64,000 nucleotides of DNA from WSZJ01 sp964590435. Its GTDB lineage: Bacteria; Planctomycetota; MHYJ01; WSZJ01. The position numbers and the translations under genes were made by a program. The stretch's first letter is position 1, and every line of letters starts with the position of its first letter. Under the pieces are notes generated by a model. That model did not search any database. It was not told the origin of the DNA and saw only the letters and a program-made list of their open reading frames with translations. Positions 22,640-30,797 of the stretch are shown piece after piece. The stretch spans positions 7,193 to 71,192 of the forward strand of contig CAZPWT010000066.1 of the NCBI GenBank assembly GCA_964590435.1. Direction: 5' to 3'.

Positions 22640-24079
22640 TCAAGGGTTGCTGATGTCCGGCTTCACCTTGCTGATGACCACGAGCAGGTCCCCCTTCTGC
22701 AAGACGTAGTCGCGGGGAGGATTCAGCGTGACTTCGTGACTCTTGCCCCCCAGCGGCCTGTCGGTCGCGATGAGGATCGCGTCCTTGCGCGTCAGCTGGC
22801 CGACGGCGTCGCCGAACGTCCTGCCGACCAGCCAGGGCGGCGTGTCGAGCTTGAAGAACTCATTCCCGTACTGGACGGACAGCAGCTCCCCCATGATCGA
22901 GGAGATCCCGCTGTGGATGGCCATGCTGCTGATGAGCGTGGCGCCGTACTCGGAGGCGCAAACGACGTCCTCGACGCCGGCCATGCGGAGGTGAGCCTCG
23001 TGCTCGCGGTTGAGCAGCTCGGCGCAGGTGTAGATGTCCTTGTTGAGCTTCTCGATCGTCAGCGCGGCGAGGATGGTGCGCGCGTCGCGGTCCTGGTCGC
23101 TGCGGTTGCCGGACTTCTCGCTCATGATGATCGCCTTGGCCGCGCGGCGAATGCCGGCCTTCTCGAGCAGCTCGGCCTTCGTGAAATCGCCCGGGAGGAG
23201 GTATATCTTCTCTCGATCGACGATCTTCCAGTTGAGCTGCGGAAGTTCGTCCAGCTCGGCGACGACGACGATGGCGCGCGCCCGCTCCTCGGCGGAATGC
23301 TGCAACTCCTCGACCACGAGCGGGGCGCGGCGGTCCCAGCCGCAGAGGATGATGTGGTCTTCGACTTCTTCCAGGTCCATCGAATGCACCTCCAGTCGTT
23401 TGAGGCGTTGGGTCATGAGGGCTGCGGCGGCGCCGGTAAGGACGGCGAAGACGCACAGCCCGGTGAGGGTGACGAGAACGGCCATGACTCGACCGGGAAT
23501 GGACTCCGGCAGGCCGCCCATGGGCTCGCCGGCCATCATCGAGAACGTCGCCCACCAGAATGAGTTTCCGATGGAGCCCGTGTGCCCGAGCGAGCGCTCG
23601 AACAGCGCGATGACGGAAGCGCCGAGAGTGATGACGATCGTCGCGATCGTGAAGATGAATGCGAACTCACCCCCCGAGCCGGTGAGGTACCTGCGCCGGA
23701 TCATCGCCCCGACCCGCAGGAGCCGCAGCACGCGCAGCAGCCGGAGGACCCGGAGCGCTTCGAACCCGCCCGGGAACGGCAGGGACGCGATGATGTCGAG
23801 CCAGTATCGCGCGAAGAACCTGCGGCGGTTGCGGTAGGTCCAGCAGCGAAGTCCCAGTTCGCCGAGGAAGAGCCCCGACAGGACGTGGCCGGCGATCTCC
23901 ACCGCGAGTTGCCGCCCTCCGGAGAGTCCGCCGTTCAGCTCCAGGACCGCAAGCCCGCACGAGACCATGATGAGCAGGACGAGCCCGAGCTCGAACCATG
24001 TCTCGTGCATGAGGCGCTGGACCCGCGCGCGGTTGGGTTCGCCGTGGCGGCGAGGCGTGATGTAGGTGTCGTTCTGCAC
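22640..24079 (-). CDS. Voltage-sensor-type ion channel with RCK (TrkA-N/TrkA-C) domains and atypical pore
   Basis: This protein of about 479 residues has an S1-S4-like region. Its S4 is ALRVLRLLRVLRLLRVGAM with regularly spaced Arg. S5, pore and S6 follow, then two cytosolic NAD-binding RCK segments (ILCGWDRRAPLVVEEL; YLLPGDFTKAELL). The pore reads WWATFSMMAGEPMGGLP where potassium channels have TVGYGD, so potassium selectivity should not be assumed. CASTOR/POLLUX-type channels are a possible relative. The start is uncertain: the frame is open to 24139, but that stretch is inside a hairpin, so the GTG at 24079 or the ATG at 24010 is more likely. Confidence 0.8.
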   Translation of the reverse strand: MQNDTYITPRRHGEPNRARVQRLMHETWFELGLVLLIMVSCGLAVLELNGGLSGGRQLAVEIAGHVLSGLFLGELGLRCWTYRNRRRFFARYWLDIIASLPFPGGFEALRVLRLLRVLRLLRVGAMIRRRYLTGSGGEFAFIFTIATIVITLGASVIALFERSLGHTGSIGNSFWWATFSMMAGEPMGGLPESIPGRVMAVLVTLTGLCVFAVLTGAAAALMTQRLKRLEVHSMDLEEVEDHIILCGWDRRAPLVVEELQHSAEERARAIVVVAELDELPQLNWKIVDREKIYLLPGDFTKAELLEKAGIRRAAKAIIMSEKSGNRSDQDRDARTILAALTIEKLNKDIYTCAELLNREHEAHLRMAGVEDVVCASEYGATLISSMAIHSGISSIMGELLSVQYGNEFFKLDTPPWLVGRTFGDAVGQLTRKDAILIATDRPLGGKSHEVTLNPPRDYVLQKGDLLVVISKVKPDISNP

Positions 24080-24091
24080 GTGTCGAGGGTT

Positions 24092-24169
24092 GAGTGTTGA
24101 GGATTGAGGTGACGGAAAACGGGCTCTGCGGTACGTCACTCAATACTCAATACTCAATTCTCAACACTC
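24092..24169. repeat. Inverted repeat of TTGAG-type words between kinase and channel genes
   Basis: Two 17-nt arms (24092-24108 and 24153-24169, one mismatch) consist of degenerate tandem copies of TTGAG. TACTCAA is repeated again inside. The structure begins 3 nt after the stop of the kinase gene on the minus strand and could end or stabilise its transcript. It lacks a T-run. Confidence 0.6.
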
Positions 24170-24172
24170 TTT

Positions 24173-24991
24173 TTAAGGCGCGTTCTCGAGTTCCCACAGC
24201 AATTCGGCCGGCGTGCGGAACCGCCGCTCGCGGTCCTTCGCCAACATCCGCGGCAGCACCGCCTTCACCCACGGCGGGATGTGGAACGTCACGTCGTCGA
24301 TGAAGGGCTGCTCCTTGACCTGCGCGAGCAGCACGTCCTCGCGCTTCCCCGTGAACGGCAGGCGGCCGAAGAGCATCTGGTAGAGGATGATGCCCATGGA
24401 GTAGACGTCGGAGCGGAAGTCGAGGTCGAGTTTGCCGAGGGCCTGCTCCGGCGACATGAACTCGGGCGTGCCGGCGGTCGTGTCGCTCATGCCGCGCGCC
24501 AGGTTCCCGCTCGGCTCGGCGAGCCCGAGGTCGCAGAGCTTGACCTGGTCGTGCCCGGTCACGAGGAGGTTGTCCGGCTTGAGGTCGCAGTGGACGAACC
24601 CCATGTCCGAGAGGACGGAGAGCGCCTTGGCCGTGTCGATCATGACGCGCCGCGCGATCGGGCCGATCAGCGTCCCGTTCCGCTGGATCAGGTGCGACAG
24701 CGGGATGCACGGCACGTACTCCATCACCAGGTACGGCAGCCCGTGCACCGACCCGCGCTTCAGGCCCTTCACGATCCACGGCGAATTCAGGTTGAGGAGG
24801 AGCTGGGATTCTGTGGTGAAGCGGTGGACGTAGGCCTGGTTCTTGGCTTTCTCGGGGTAGAGCATCTTGATGGCGACGACCTGGAAAGTCGCCATGTCGA
24901 CGGCCTTGAAGATGGCGGCGAAACCGCCGGTGGCGATTTTGCCCTGGACCTGGTAGCCCGGGATGGTCTGGAGATCGGGGGAAGGCTCCAC
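24173..24991 (-). CDS. Soluble Hanks-type Ser/Thr protein kinase
   Basis: This 272-residue protein consists almost entirely of a kinase domain. It shows KIATGGFAAIFKA, VAIKML, a catalytic loop HCDLKPDN, CDLGLAE in place of DFG, and EFMSPEQ. It has no membrane segment or extra domain, unlike the other kinases of the window. It is probably cytoplasmic. The gene lies directly upstream of the RCK channel, with a hairpin between them, so a functional link is possible but not shown. Confidence 0.88.
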   Translation of the reverse strand: MEPSPDLQTIPGYQVQGKIATGGFAAIFKAVDMATFQVVAIKMLYPEKAKNQAYVHRFTTESQLLLNLNSPWIVKGLKRGSVHGLPYLVMEYVPCIPLSHLIQRNGTLIGPIARRVMIDTAKALSVLSDMGFVHCDLKPDNLLVTGHDQVKLCDLGLAEPSGNLARGMSDTTAGTPEFMSPEQALGKLDLDFRSDVYSMGIILYQMLFGRLPFTGKREDVLLAQVKEQPFIDDVTFHIPPWVKAVLPRMLAKDRERRFRTPAELLWELENAP

Positions 24992-25110
24992 GGGGGATAG
25001 ATTATCACGCGGGGAGTTGGGAGTTTGCGAGTTCGGTTCGGAGTTCCGCGTTCGGGGTTCCGGGTGAGTTGCGGGTTGGAGTTCGAGGCTCGGAAGGCGG
25101 TCCGCTCACC
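24992..25110. repeat. Degenerate tandem GGAGTT-type words
   Basis: The gap between the HIT gene end and the kinase start is mainly repeated variants of GAGTTCGG, GAGTTGCGGG and GGGAGTT. No promoter or gene was recognised in it. Confidence 0.45.
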
Positions 25111-25533
25111 CTAGCTCGCCGGCGGCGCCGGCAGCTTGCGCCGGATCTTCGACACCACCGCGTCGTGCTGCGCCGGGCTCAGCTTCACCGGCTGGTGCGG
25201 ATGCGTCCAGATCGGCCGGTTCCACGCCGGGTCGTCCGTCTTCCGCGGCACGATGTGCCAGTGCACGTGCGGCTCCTGGTTCCCCAGCAGCTCGATGTTC
25301 ATCTTCGTCGCGCCGAACACGTTCTTCAGGATCCGCGCCGCCTCGGAAACCTCTTCCATCGCCGCCGCCCGCTCCGCCGGCGACATCTCGAACAGCTCCG
25401 TCACGTGCTTCCGGTGGATCAGCATCGACCACCCCGGCCACGTCTGGTCATCCGCGAGCCGCCACACGTGGTGCGGCCATTCGACGATGAAGGAGCCGTC
25501 GCGTTTGGTCAGGGAGGCGCACATCGTGCACAT
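25111..25533 (-). CDS. HIT-family (histidine triad) hydrolase
   Basis: This 140-residue protein has the triad HVHWHIVPR near residue 85, the catalytic motif of nucleotide phosphoramidases and Ap4A hydrolases. The N terminus has CTMC, which with later histidines may bind zinc as in many HIT proteins. The ATG at 25533 is preferred because GGAG lies upstream; the longer frame to 25746 runs through low-complexity repeat sequence. Confidence 0.85.
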   Translation of the reverse strand: MCTMCASLTKRDGSFIVEWPHHVWRLADDQTWPGWSMLIHRKHVTELFEMSPAERAAAMEEVSEAARILKNVFGATKMNIELLGNQEPHVHWHIVPRKTDDPAWNRPIWTHPHQPVKLSPAQHDAVVSKIRRKLPAPPAS

Positions 25534-25539
25534 GAGGGG

Positions 25540-25710
25540 AGACTCCGGAAAAACGGCAGGGGCTCGGGGATGACGGGCCTGGGCTTGGGGGGGCTGGGGC
25601 GAGGTCAGGGGCAGGGGCAACTGCGAGCCGTCGATGGGGCGCCGCCCAAGCCCGCGCCCCATCCCTCGCCCGCCCATGCCCACGCCCGTCCTTCCCCCAT
25701 CCCCTGTCGT
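25540..25710. repeat. Inverted repeat of G-rich/C-rich degenerate words
   Basis: Between the DUF2090 gene and the HIT gene, one arm on the plus strand is made of GGGCTTGG, GGGGCTGG and GGGGCAGG variants. The other is made of the complements CCCAAGCC, CCCCATCCC and CCCATGCCC. The arms match only loosely base by base, but they repeat the same kinds of words in opposite orientation. Confidence 0.5.
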
Positions 25711-25714
25711 TGCC

Positions 25715-26635
25715 CTATTTCCGATGTTCCATCCACAGGTCCACAAACCCCTTGTAGTTCTTCGCCACCATGTCCACCGCCGCCTGCCGGTCGTGCTTCT
25801 TCTCCTTGAACCCGACCAGCGCGTCCCAGAACACCGTCCGGCCGACCGCGAAACCGATCACGCCCGGCACCTTCGCGCCGACCTTGAGCCACTCCTTGAC
25901 CTTGTCCGCGCTCTCGCCGCGGCCGAGCACGATCACGCCGACGTCCTTGCGCCCGCCCGCCCGCGCCGCGTCCGCGACCTTCTTCGCGTCCTCCGGCTTC
26001 TCCACGCCCTCGAGCTTCCACACGTCCGGCTCCACGCCGGCCTTCTGAAGCGCCACGATGCTCTCGCACATCAGGCCCGGCCGCAGCGCCGTGTCGTACT
26101 TCGCCTTGTCGCCGCCGACCGACTTGAGCTGCGCGTCCGTCGCCGGCACCAGCAGCTCGAACATGTACTTCCGGTTGTGCTTCTTCAGGTACTCGCTCAG
26201 CTCCTTCAGCCGCGCCGCCTGCCGCGCGTTCATCGCCGCGTCCGCCCCCGTGTTGTAGCGCACCAGCACCTTCACCAGCGCCGGGTCGAACTTCTCGATG
26301 TGCGCCCCGTACTCCTTGCCGTACTCGAAGTCAAACTCGTCCTGCCCCGACTTCTCCGTCGGCATGCACGCCGCGATCCCGTTCTTCCGCGCGTCCAGCA
26401 GGCACTTTTCCCCGAACTGCTCGTCCACCAGGATCGCGCTCTTGTCCTTCGGCACCCCCAGCGTCAGCGCCTTCTTGAAGCCGTCGTACACGATCTCCTT
26501 GAAGCTCGCGACGACCTTCGTCTCCTCCGGCGTCGGCTGCCGGCCCTTGATCCCGAACAGCTTTTCCAGGAACGAGCCGCGGTGGTCGAACGGCATGACG
26601 AGAAGGTCGCGCGTGTAGCCGAGGGAAGAGGCCAT
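25715..26635 (-). CDS. DUF2090-domain aldolase-like protein
   Basis: This 306-residue protein resembles the DUF2090 domain found at the C terminus of IolC-type proteins, linked to 2-deoxy-5-keto-gluconate-6-phosphate aldolase activity. Recognisable parts are LLVMPFDHRGSFLEKLFG, FGEKCLLDARKNG, YMFELLVPATDAQL, RPGLMCESI and GFAVGRTVFWDAL. It is predicted to be a cytoplasmic TIM barrel. No other inositol genes lie nearby, so the substrate is open. AGGAG precedes the ATG. Confidence 0.75.
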   Translation of the reverse strand: MASSLGYTRDLLVMPFDHRGSFLEKLFGIKGRQPTPEETKVVASFKEIVYDGFKKALTLGVPKDKSAILVDEQFGEKCLLDARKNGIAACMPTEKSGQDEFDFEYGKEYGAHIEKFDPALVKVLVRYNTGADAAMNARQAARLKELSEYLKKHNRKYMFELLVPATDAQLKSVGGDKAKYDTALRPGLMCESIVALQKAGVEPDVWKLEGVEKPEDAKKVADAARAGGRKDVGVIVLGRGESADKVKEWLKVGAKVPGVIGFAVGRTVFWDALVGFKEKKHDRQAAVDMVAKNYKGFVDLWMEHRK

Positions 26636-26756
26636 TTAGAAGCTCCTGTAGGTGTGTTAAGTAGCGGAAGGGCGAGCGTAGCCGGGAGCGGGAATGAGAG
26701 TCAAGAACGTGACGGGCATTGATCGGAAGTGGTCGGGACACGAAAGGCGATCCCAG

Positions 26757-26849
26757 CCGCAGAGGGCGCAGAGTCCGCAGAGTTCAGGACTGCAGCCATC
26801 CCGCAGGCACGTGCACTCTCGTTCTCTGTGTCCTCGGTGACCTCTGCGG
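26757..26849. repeat. Inverted repeat of GCAGAG-type words
   Basis: The arms at 26757-26782 (CCGCAGAGGG and variants) and 26824-26849 (its approximate reverse complement) lie in the 305-nt gap before the antiporter gene. This gap shows no other feature and no clear promoter. Confidence 0.5.
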
Positions 26850-26940
26850 CAACGATTTGGTTCAAATCACCCGTCCGCCAGTCGGAAACGGCAGATGATC
26901 CGTGCTCAGATCAGGCCTTCTCGCTTTCAATTGGGCCCAC

Positions 26941-28287
26941 ATGTCCCTGCCCCCCTCCCTGCTCGCTGAGACCGCCCACGTTTCCGTCGCCGGCTCCGCC
27001 GCCGAGGAAATCATCCTCCGGCTGCTCTTCGCGCTCGTCGCGGTGCTGGTCGCGTCGCGCGTGGTGACGTGGCTGGCGGAGAAACTGCTCGGGCAGACGG
27101 ACGTCGCGGGGGAAATCCTCGCGGGGCTGCTGCTGGGGCCCAGCGTGCTGGGGGCGATCGCGCCGGGGTTCGTGGAGAAGCTCTTCCCTGCCTCGACCTC
27201 CGCGATCATGGCCGGGGTGGCGCAGATCGGGCTCGTGCTGCTGATGTTCCAGATCGGGCTGGAATTCGAGTTCGGGTCGCACCTGCGGCAGGAGCGGCGC
27301 AAGGTCCTCGCGATCGGGGCGGCGGCGCTGGTCGTGCCGTTCGCGTGCGGCTGGCTCGCGGCGCCGTGGTTCTGGCAATCGTTCGCGGAGCCGCGCCCCG
27401 GGCTCGCGCCGTTCCGGCTGTTCTTCGCCGTCGCGATGTCGATCACCGCGGTGCCCGTCCTCGGCCGCATCTTCATCGAGCTCGGCCTCGCCCACACCCG
27501 CACCGCCGCCCTCGCCATCGGCGCGGCTGCCATGGAAGACGTCTTCGGCTGGCTCGTCCTCGGCGCCGTCGCCGTCGTCGCCCGCGGCGGCGCTTCCATG
27601 CCCTGGATGCTCCCGCGCCTCGGCGGCCTTGCGGTCTACCTCCTCGTGCTGTTCCTCCTCGTCGCCCCTCTCGCCACCCGCGCCCTCGACGCCTCCCTCG
27701 CCCGCGACGGCCGCCTCCGCACCGGCACCATCGCGTGGGTCCTCGTCCTCGTCTTCCTCTCCGCCGCCGCCACCAGCTCCCTCGGCATCTTCGCCATCAT
27801 CGGCGGCTTCACCGTCGGCATCGCCCTCCACAACGACCGCCGCTTCGCCGCCGAATGGAAAACCCGCGTCGGCCCGCTCGTCTGGACCCTCCTGCTCCCC
27901 GTCTTCTTCGCCGTCACCGGCCTCCGCACCGACATCGGCGCCCTCCACGGCGGCGCCGAGTGGATCCAGTGCGCCCTCATCTGCGCCCTGGCGTTCGCGA
28001 CCAAGTTCGGAAGCGCCTTCGCGGCGGCGAAGGTGCTGGGCGAGGACACGCGCACGGCCACGACCGTCGGCGTCTGCATGAACACGCGCGGCCTCATGGA
28101 GCTCGTCGCGCTCAACGTCGGCCTCGAGCTCGGCGTCCTGCCGCCGTCGATGTTCACGAAGCTCGTCATGATGGCCGTCGTGAGCACGTTCGTGGCGACG
28201 CCGGCGATCCGGCTCCTGATGAAGGGGCAGCGGAGGGAGGAAGGGGCGCCGGCGGAGGCCGTTCCCGGCGGGACGACGGTGCGTTGA
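26941..28287 (+). CDS. CPA2-family cation/proton antiporter
   Basis: This protein of about 448 residues has 11-13 hydrophobic segments. It has CPA2 hallmarks: the early helix LLGPSVLGAIAPG, the core FFAVAMSITAVPVLGRIF, GAAAMEDVFGWLVLGAVAVV, and the late NTRGLMELVALNVG. It would exchange Na+ or K+ for protons across the inner membrane. There is no C-terminal RCK domain. The ATG at 26941 removes a non-membrane extension present in the longer frame from 26902; neither start has a clear ribosome site. Confidence 0.9.
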   Translation: MSLPPSLLAETAHVSVAGSAAEEIILRLLFALVAVLVASRVVTWLAEKLLGQTDVAGEILAGLLLGPSVLGAIAPGFVEKLFPASTSAIMAGVAQIGLVLLMFQIGLEFEFGSHLRQERRKVLAIGAAALVVPFACGWLAAPWFWQSFAEPRPGLAPFRLFFAVAMSITAVPVLGRIFIELGLAHTRTAALAIGAAAMEDVFGWLVLGAVAVVARGGASMPWMLPRLGGLAVYLLVLFLLVAPLATRALDASLARDGRLRTGTIAWVLVLVFLSAAATSSLGIFAIIGGFTVGIALHNDRRFAAEWKTRVGPLVWTLLLPVFFAVTGLRTDIGALHGGAEWIQCALICALAFATKFGSAFAAAKVLGEDTRTATTVGVCMNTRGLMELVALNVGLELGVLPPSMFTKLVMMAVVSTFVATPAIRLLMKGQRREEGAPAEAVPGGTTVR

Positions 28288-28372
28288 GGCCGCGGCAGAA
28301 CCGGTGCCGGGCCGCATTGGATTCGTGCTATGGTTCTGACGACGATTCCGGGGGCATTCTGGGAGCATTCCC

Positions 28373-29917
28373 ATGCGCCGTGTCGGGATTCTGACCTTCC
28401 TGGTGTTGACGATGGCGCTTCCGCGCCCTGTCCCGGCCTGCCTGAACGAATACAGGACGGTCGAGTGGATGGCCGGTGCGTCGCAACTGGTCATCGTGGG
28501 CCGCATCGAGAAGGTCGTGCGCGACGGGACCGCTGCCGAAAAAGAAAATGAGACGGACCCGGACCCGGCGGTCGCGACAGTCCGGGTCGTGCGCGTGCTT
28601 CATGGCCAGTGCGACGCTTCGACGCTGGACTTCCGGAACGGGCCGGTTCCCTCCTGAAGCATGAGCCCCATCTACCGTGATTTCCAGGTCGGTCAGACCT
28701 GGATTTTCCTGGTGACGAAGCTGCCCGCGACGGGCCCGGTGCAGGGCTATCACGACTACCATGTGCGTTCGCTGGAATCCCTCGAGTTCGTCGAGGCCTG
28801 TCTCGCGCGCGCCGATTCGTGGCACGACGCTGAAGTGGAGTGGATTTCGGCCAGCCACCCGGTCGCGCTCGTCAGCGCCGCAAAGGCGCGGGCGCGGCTC
28901 CGGGAACGCGCCGCGTGGTTCGCGGCGGAAACGGCCCGCGATGTCACCACGCTGTCGGAGGGCGAACGGGCAAAGGAGAGGCAGCGCCAGCAGGAAGCCG
29001 AGGCCGCCTTCGACAAGGACATCGGCGAGGCCGTGGAAGGCGCGTCGGTTCCATCCCTTCACGCACTGCTCGCCCTCGGTTGGAGGGAACCGGAAGACGC
29101 CGCCTGGGCCAATTCATGGAAGCTCGGCGACGCGGTCCGGAAGTTCTGCGAAGCGCACGCCGACGAGGTCCGGACGTACTGGGAGAGGCAGGCGAGGACG
29201 ATCCTGCGCAAAGCCAGGGTCACCGACGATGACATCGCGGGTTATTTCGAGGCCCTCAAGACTTCGGGGATCCAACCGCAGCTCGCCAGCCCGTTCGAGG
29301 CCCCTTCCCGCTACGGAAGTTCGAAAAAGCTGGAGGGACGCGCGTTCACGACCGACTTCATTCTCCGGTTCGAGTCGTACGATCGAAGCGAGATCTTCCG
29401 GGGTTACTTCATGGACCGGGAATCGCTCGCGGCCCTGGATGTCGACCGTGTCAGCGACATCGTGGCTGCGCTCTGGCACAGCCGCGCCGACGAGCTCCGT
29501 GATGTGGCGTACTGGATCATCCGGCAGGTGCAGGGGACCCGGTTCGTCAAACTGGTCGCGGACGACATGAGGGACGGGCGCCCGTTCGCCTGGAAGGTCT
29601 TCGACGACATCGCTGCTCCCGCGTGGCGCACGGAGTGCCTCCGGATGCTGGCCGAAGCGGGAGATGGCGAAGGCAACGAATGGATCCGGGCTCAGTTCTG
29701 GGCCGCGATGCGGGCGGGCGGATGTTTCGACTCCGCGGCGCTTCCGCGAGCGATCGGGGCCTTACGAGACATTGAACGCGAGGATCCCGGGACCTCGAAA
29801 AACGCGTCGGTGACACGCGAACTTGTTTCGTATCTCCAGGATGCCCATCGCGCACACGGAGGAGGCAAGGAAGTCCTCCTCACGTCGGAGGAGTTCGCGA
29901 AGTTCTTCGGGAAGTAA
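28373..29917 (+). CDS. Putative selenoprotein: secreted protein of unknown function with one in-frame TGA
   Basis: The frame from the ATG at 28373 is open for 94 codons, meets TGA at 28655-28657, and continues in the same frame for another 420 codons. The first part has a signal peptide (LTFLVLTMALPRPVPA) and then CLNEYRTVEWMAGASQ. The sequence runs NGPVPS-TGA-SMSPIYRDF into QVGQTWIFLVTK, an unbroken fold-like pattern resembling small OB/NTR-type secreted domains. The long C-terminal part is helical. A 7-bp stem with loop GGTCA starts 26 nt after the TGA. If TGA is selenocysteine this is one 514-residue product. If not, it is a recent pseudogene or sequencing error. GGGAG precedes the ATG. 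Confidence 0.65.
28684..28702 (+). promoter_or_regulatory. Bacterial SECIS-like hairpin 1
   Basis: CCAGGTC (28684-28690), loop GGTCA and GACCTGG (28696-28702) form a perfect 7-bp stem. There are 33 nt between the TGA and the loop. This meets the published bacterial SECIS pattern: stem of 4-16 bp, small loop with a G in its first two positions, and 16-37 nt from the UGA. Confidence 0.55.
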
Positions 29918-29940
29918 GGCCGTCCCTTTCCCTGCGTTTT

Positions 29941-30702
29941 CTACTTCGCCTGGGCGTCCAGGAATTCCGCGACATCCTTTGCGCTCCCGGCTTTTCCGGG
30001 ATCGCAATTCGCCTGGAGCGTCCCGGCCGCGTCGAAGACCGCCACCCCGGGGATCGAAGCCCCCTTGTGATCCGCCGCGAACTTGTACGCGTGCGGCCGG
30101 CGGATGATGATCGTCACGAACTTCTTCGACGCCTCGACGACGGCGGCGTCATCCAGCTTTTCCGAGAGCGAACCGCTCTCGAAGCGGGTCGTCCCTCATC
30201 ACGTTTCCGCGCCGGAAATCCCGACCAGGACTTTCTTGCCGTCCTTCTTCGCGAGCGCGAGCGCCGCGTCGAGCTGCGCCGGCCCGGCGAATTGCCACGC
30301 GATCTTCGTCTCCTTGGGCGCTGGCGCCGACCCCAGCGTGACCTCGACCGTCTCCTCCTTCTTCGAGTCCGCGCGCTTCAGCAGCACCTTCACCTTCTGT
30401 CCGGGCTTCGCAGCGCGCACGAAATCCAGGAGGTCGTCGTTCGAGTAGAGGCGGTTCGCGTCGAGCGCGAGGATCGCGTCCCCCGGCTTGATCGCCGCGG
30501 CCGGGCCGTCCTTCGCCGGCTCTTCCGCGATCACGCCGTTCACGCGCCCCGCGATCGCGTCGCCGAGGCCGAGGGCGTCCTTCTCCCCGGCGTTCGCCGC
30601 GCGCGCCGTGACGCCGAGGCTCGCGACTTCGGCGGGAGCCTTGTCGTCAGCGAACAGGGAAAGCGCCAGGACCAGCGCGGCGCCGGCCATCAGGATCCGC
30701 AT
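29941..30702 (-). CDS. Putative selenoprotein: secreted PDZ-thioredoxin-like protein with two consecutive TGA codons
   Basis: The frame of 253 codons has two adjacent TGA codons (30196-30201, codons 168-169) and is otherwise open to TAG. The protein has a signal peptide (ILMAGAALVLALSLFA). A PDZ domain spans about 30-130 (KPGDAILALDANRLYSNDDL). A thioredoxin-like domain begins ALALAKKDGKKVLVGISG. The TGA pair follows GAET at the place of the redox cysteines. Downstream are GTTRFESGSL, KKFVTIIIRRPHAYKF and the cis-Pro-type SIPGVAVFDAAG. A hairpin with loop GGTTC lies 21 nt after the second TGA. AGGAG precedes the ATG. Two adjacent chance nonsense mutations are unlikely. Confidence 0.72.
30163..30181 (-). 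promoter_or_regulatory. Bacterial SECIS-like hairpin 2
   Basis: On the minus strand CGAGAGC, loop GGTTC and GCTCTCG form a perfect 7-bp stem. There are 21 nt between the second TGA and the loop, and 24 nt from the first. Stem length, loop length and the leading GG match hairpin 1 at 28684, although the stem sequences are unrelated. Confidence 0.6.
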
Positions 30703-30797
30703 GGGTGTCGCTCCTCGGGAGGATCGGGTCTGCGGACGTGAACGCCGTCCGCCCAGAGGTTATTCCACCCACACCATCCGCGAACGAGCCGGTGCCG

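Noticed and set aside
24080..24139. N-terminal extension of the RCK channel
   Set aside because: It falls within the TTGAG inverted repeat and encodes low-complexity sequence.
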